From the NCBI GenBank assembly GCA_027490225.1, contig JAIXYK010000063.1, forward strand, positions 1-64,000: a stretch of DNA of 64,000 nt, given 5' to 3'. The notes under the pieces were generated by a model. The model ran no database searches and was not told the DNA's origin. It was given only the letters and a program-made list of their open reading frames with translations. Every line of letters begins with the position of its first letter. Positions within the stretch are counted from its first letter, which is position 1. Below, one piece after another: positions 62,587 through 64,000 of the stretch. The stretch is from Bacteroidota bacterium. Its GTDB lineage: Bacteria; Bacteroidota; Bacteroidia; M30B66. Made by a program: the position numbers and the translations under genes.

Positions 62587-64000
62587 ATGAGTAACAATAA
62601 ATTCTCGGTTTTTATTCCTCTTTTCATTGGACTTGCTTTAGCCATTGGAGTCGCAATCGGATATTTCTTCTCTGGAAATAGTGGAGCAAAAAAAATAAGT
62701 GGAATCAAAAATACATCCACCAACAAATTGAATGATGTATTAAGCTACATAATCGAAGAATATGTTGATACTGTTAATGTTAAAAACCTTGAAGATGATG
62801 CCGTTGTTTCACTTTTAGAGCAACTAGACCCACATTCTTCATATATACCAGCTACCGAACTTCAGGCTGTAAGTGAACAATTGGAAGGAAACTTCGATGG
62901 CATTGGAGTTGAGTTCAACATTCAAAAAGATACAATCATGGTGGTAGCTGCCATCTCTGGAGGACCAAGTGAGTCTTTAGGCATTCAAAGTGGCGACCGA
63001 ATAGTGCGTGTTGAAAAGAAAAATGTTGCTGGAACAGGAATTAAAAACGACGATGTGATAAAATTGCTTCGTGGAAAAAGTGGGTCAAAAGTAAAAGTAG
63101 GAATTATAAGACCTGGTGTAAAGTCAATTACGCAATATGAAATAACACGTGGTAAAATTCCAATTTATAGCGTTGATGCAAGTATTATGTTGGATGCAAC
63201 AACTGGTTACATAAAAATAAGCAGATTTGGAGCTACTACTTATGATGAATACATGAAAGCCTTCAATGATTTAAAAATAAAAGGCATGACTAAACTGGTG
63301 CTCGACCTTCGCGATAATCCGGGAGGGTACTTAAATGCGGCGGTTGATATTTGTGATGAGTTTCTATCAAAAGGAAATAAAATAGTTTACACCCAAGGAA
63401 AAGCCAGAAAACGCGAAGATTTCGATGCTACTGCAAAGGGCGGTTTCGAAAATGGTGGCTTGGTGGTTTTGATTGATGAAGGTTCTGCTTCTGCTTCTGA
63501 AATTGTTTCGGGTGCTGTTCAAGACAATGACCGTGGTTGGATTATTGGACGTCGCTCGTTTGGAAAAGGTTTGGTGCAAGAAGAAGTGCGATTTGACGAT
63601 GGTTCAGCTATGCGCTTAACCATTGCCAGGTATTACACACCTTCAGGAAGAAGTATTCAAAAACCGTATGACAAAGGAAATGATGCATACTACCATGAAT
63701 TAAGCGAAAGGATCCAAAAACCTGATTCTACCCAAAAATTGAAAGGTAAGGAAACAAAAAGTGTGGCATATAAAACACCATCTGGCAGAAAAGTTTATGG
63801 TGGAGGCGGAATCACTCCTGATATTATAATTCCTGTTGATACAAGTGGTTATACTCCGCTTCTAGCTGAAATTGCATCAAAAGGTTTGATGAATAGATTT
63901 GCGTTTGAATATACCGATGGAAAAAGAGATGCAATCAAAAAACAATACAAAAATGAGGAGCAGTTTGCTTCTAATTTTAATGGAGCTTCCCTCCTACAGG
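62587..64000 (+). CDS. S41 carboxy-terminal processing protease, truncated by window end
   Basis: ATG 62587 opens a frame that is still open at the last base (471 codons), so the C-terminus is missing. The N-terminus is a membrane anchor or signal (FSVFIPLFIGLALAIGVAIG), then a short helical region with SLLEQLDPHSSYIPA, a PDZ domain (about residues 100-190, NFDGIGVEF...RPGVKSITQYEI) and the tail-specific protease domain: DLRDNPGGYL, catalytic GSASASEI and Lys in SFGKGLVQEE. These features fit the CtpA/Prc family, which cleaves C-termini of periplasmic proteins. A large fraction of the conserved core is visible. Confidence 0.95.
   Translation, partial: MSNNKFSVFIPLFIGLALAIGVAIGYFFSGNSGAKKISGIKNTSTNKLNDVLSYIIEEYVDTVNVKNLEDDAVVSLLEQLDPHSSYIPATELQAVSEQLEGNFDGIGVEFNIQKDTIMVVAAISGGPSESLGIQSGDRIVRVEKKNVAGTGIKNDDVIKLLRGKSGSKVKVGIIRPGVKSITQYEITRGKIPIYSVDASIMLDATTGYIKISRFGATTYDEYMKAFNDLKIKGMTKLVLDLRDNPGGYLNAAVDICDEFLSKGNKIVYTQGKARKREDFDATAKGGFENGGLVVLIDEGSASASEIVSGAVQDNDRGWIIGRRSFGKGLVQEEVRFDDGSAMRLTIARYYTPSGRSIQKPYDKGNDAYYHELSERIQKPDSTQKLKGKETKSVAYKTPSGRKVYGGGGITPDIIIPVDTSGYTPLLAEIASKGLMNRFAFEYTDGKRDAIKKQYKNEEQFASNFNGASLLQ

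Overview
The window reads as the chromosome of an AT-rich member of the Bacteroidota. The signs are: type IX secretion sorting domains on a glutathione peroxidase and on a large surface protein, promoters of the Bacteroidota kind (TAnnTTTG at -7), weak Shine-Dalgarno sequences, a fused ccoN-ccoO oxidase gene, zinc-free type B ribosomal protein L31, an animal-type NADP isocitrate dehydrogenase and many Bacteroidota-specific hypothetical proteins. I cannot assign a genus. No insertion sequence, prophage or CRISPR array is visible.

Layout. 1-8 kb: a 7-bp tandem repeat, icd (-), a retinal-forming pair (lycopene cyclase and Brp/Blh carotene dioxygenase, ATGA overlap), an alpha/beta hydrolase, gapA, a polytopic membrane protein, fmt and an HU gene. 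8-15 kb: metG, tRNA-Arg(CCT), a repeat-filled spacer, a lipoprotein L,D-transpeptidase, DUF1684 and DUF1456 proteins, a DbpA-like helicase and a secreted glutathione peroxidase. 15-29.6 kb: a long minus-strand micro-oxic respiration block (usp, ccoI, ccoS, ccoNO, ccoQ, ccoP, ccoG, ccoH, a TauE/SafE-like protein, hemN, a group III truncated globin and an unknown protein). It is divergent from a PAS histidine kinase and a receiver-CRP fusion regulator that probably controls it. 29.6-47 kb: a type B T9SS adhesin-like protein, OsmC, an outer-membrane protein plus lipA, lon, a GlmU-like protein, rpmE2, cystathionine beta-synthase, an AI-2E exporter with a signal-less metal receptor, a patatin-porin, a D-cysteine desulfhydrase-like enzyme, a DUF5522 protein and hutU. 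47-64 kb: a ParE-type toxin-antitoxin pair, priA, xth, an unknown three-gene envelope operon with an M48 peptidase, a secreted GH13 amylase, two amidohydrolase-family proteins of which only one half keeps the HxH metal motif, a coiled-coil membrane protein, a small hypothetical protein, dCMP deaminase and an S41 protease cut by the window end.

The best candidates for something undescribed are: (1) three GC-rich intergenic elements (A, B, C) that share one architecture although their terminal stems differ in sequence and still pair, which suggests a structured repeat family; (2) a 121-bp duplicated unit with nested inverted repeats beside tRNA-Arg; (3) the cbb3 control circuit with TGAC-N4-GTCA palindromes at both control regions; (4) a six-histidine membrane protein whose motif order resembles the nearby Blh enzyme. 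The genes themselves are mostly ordinary housekeeping and respiratory genes.

The only stretch longer than 300 bases without a protein gene is 10430-10901, which holds a promoter, the tRNA and the duplicated repeat.
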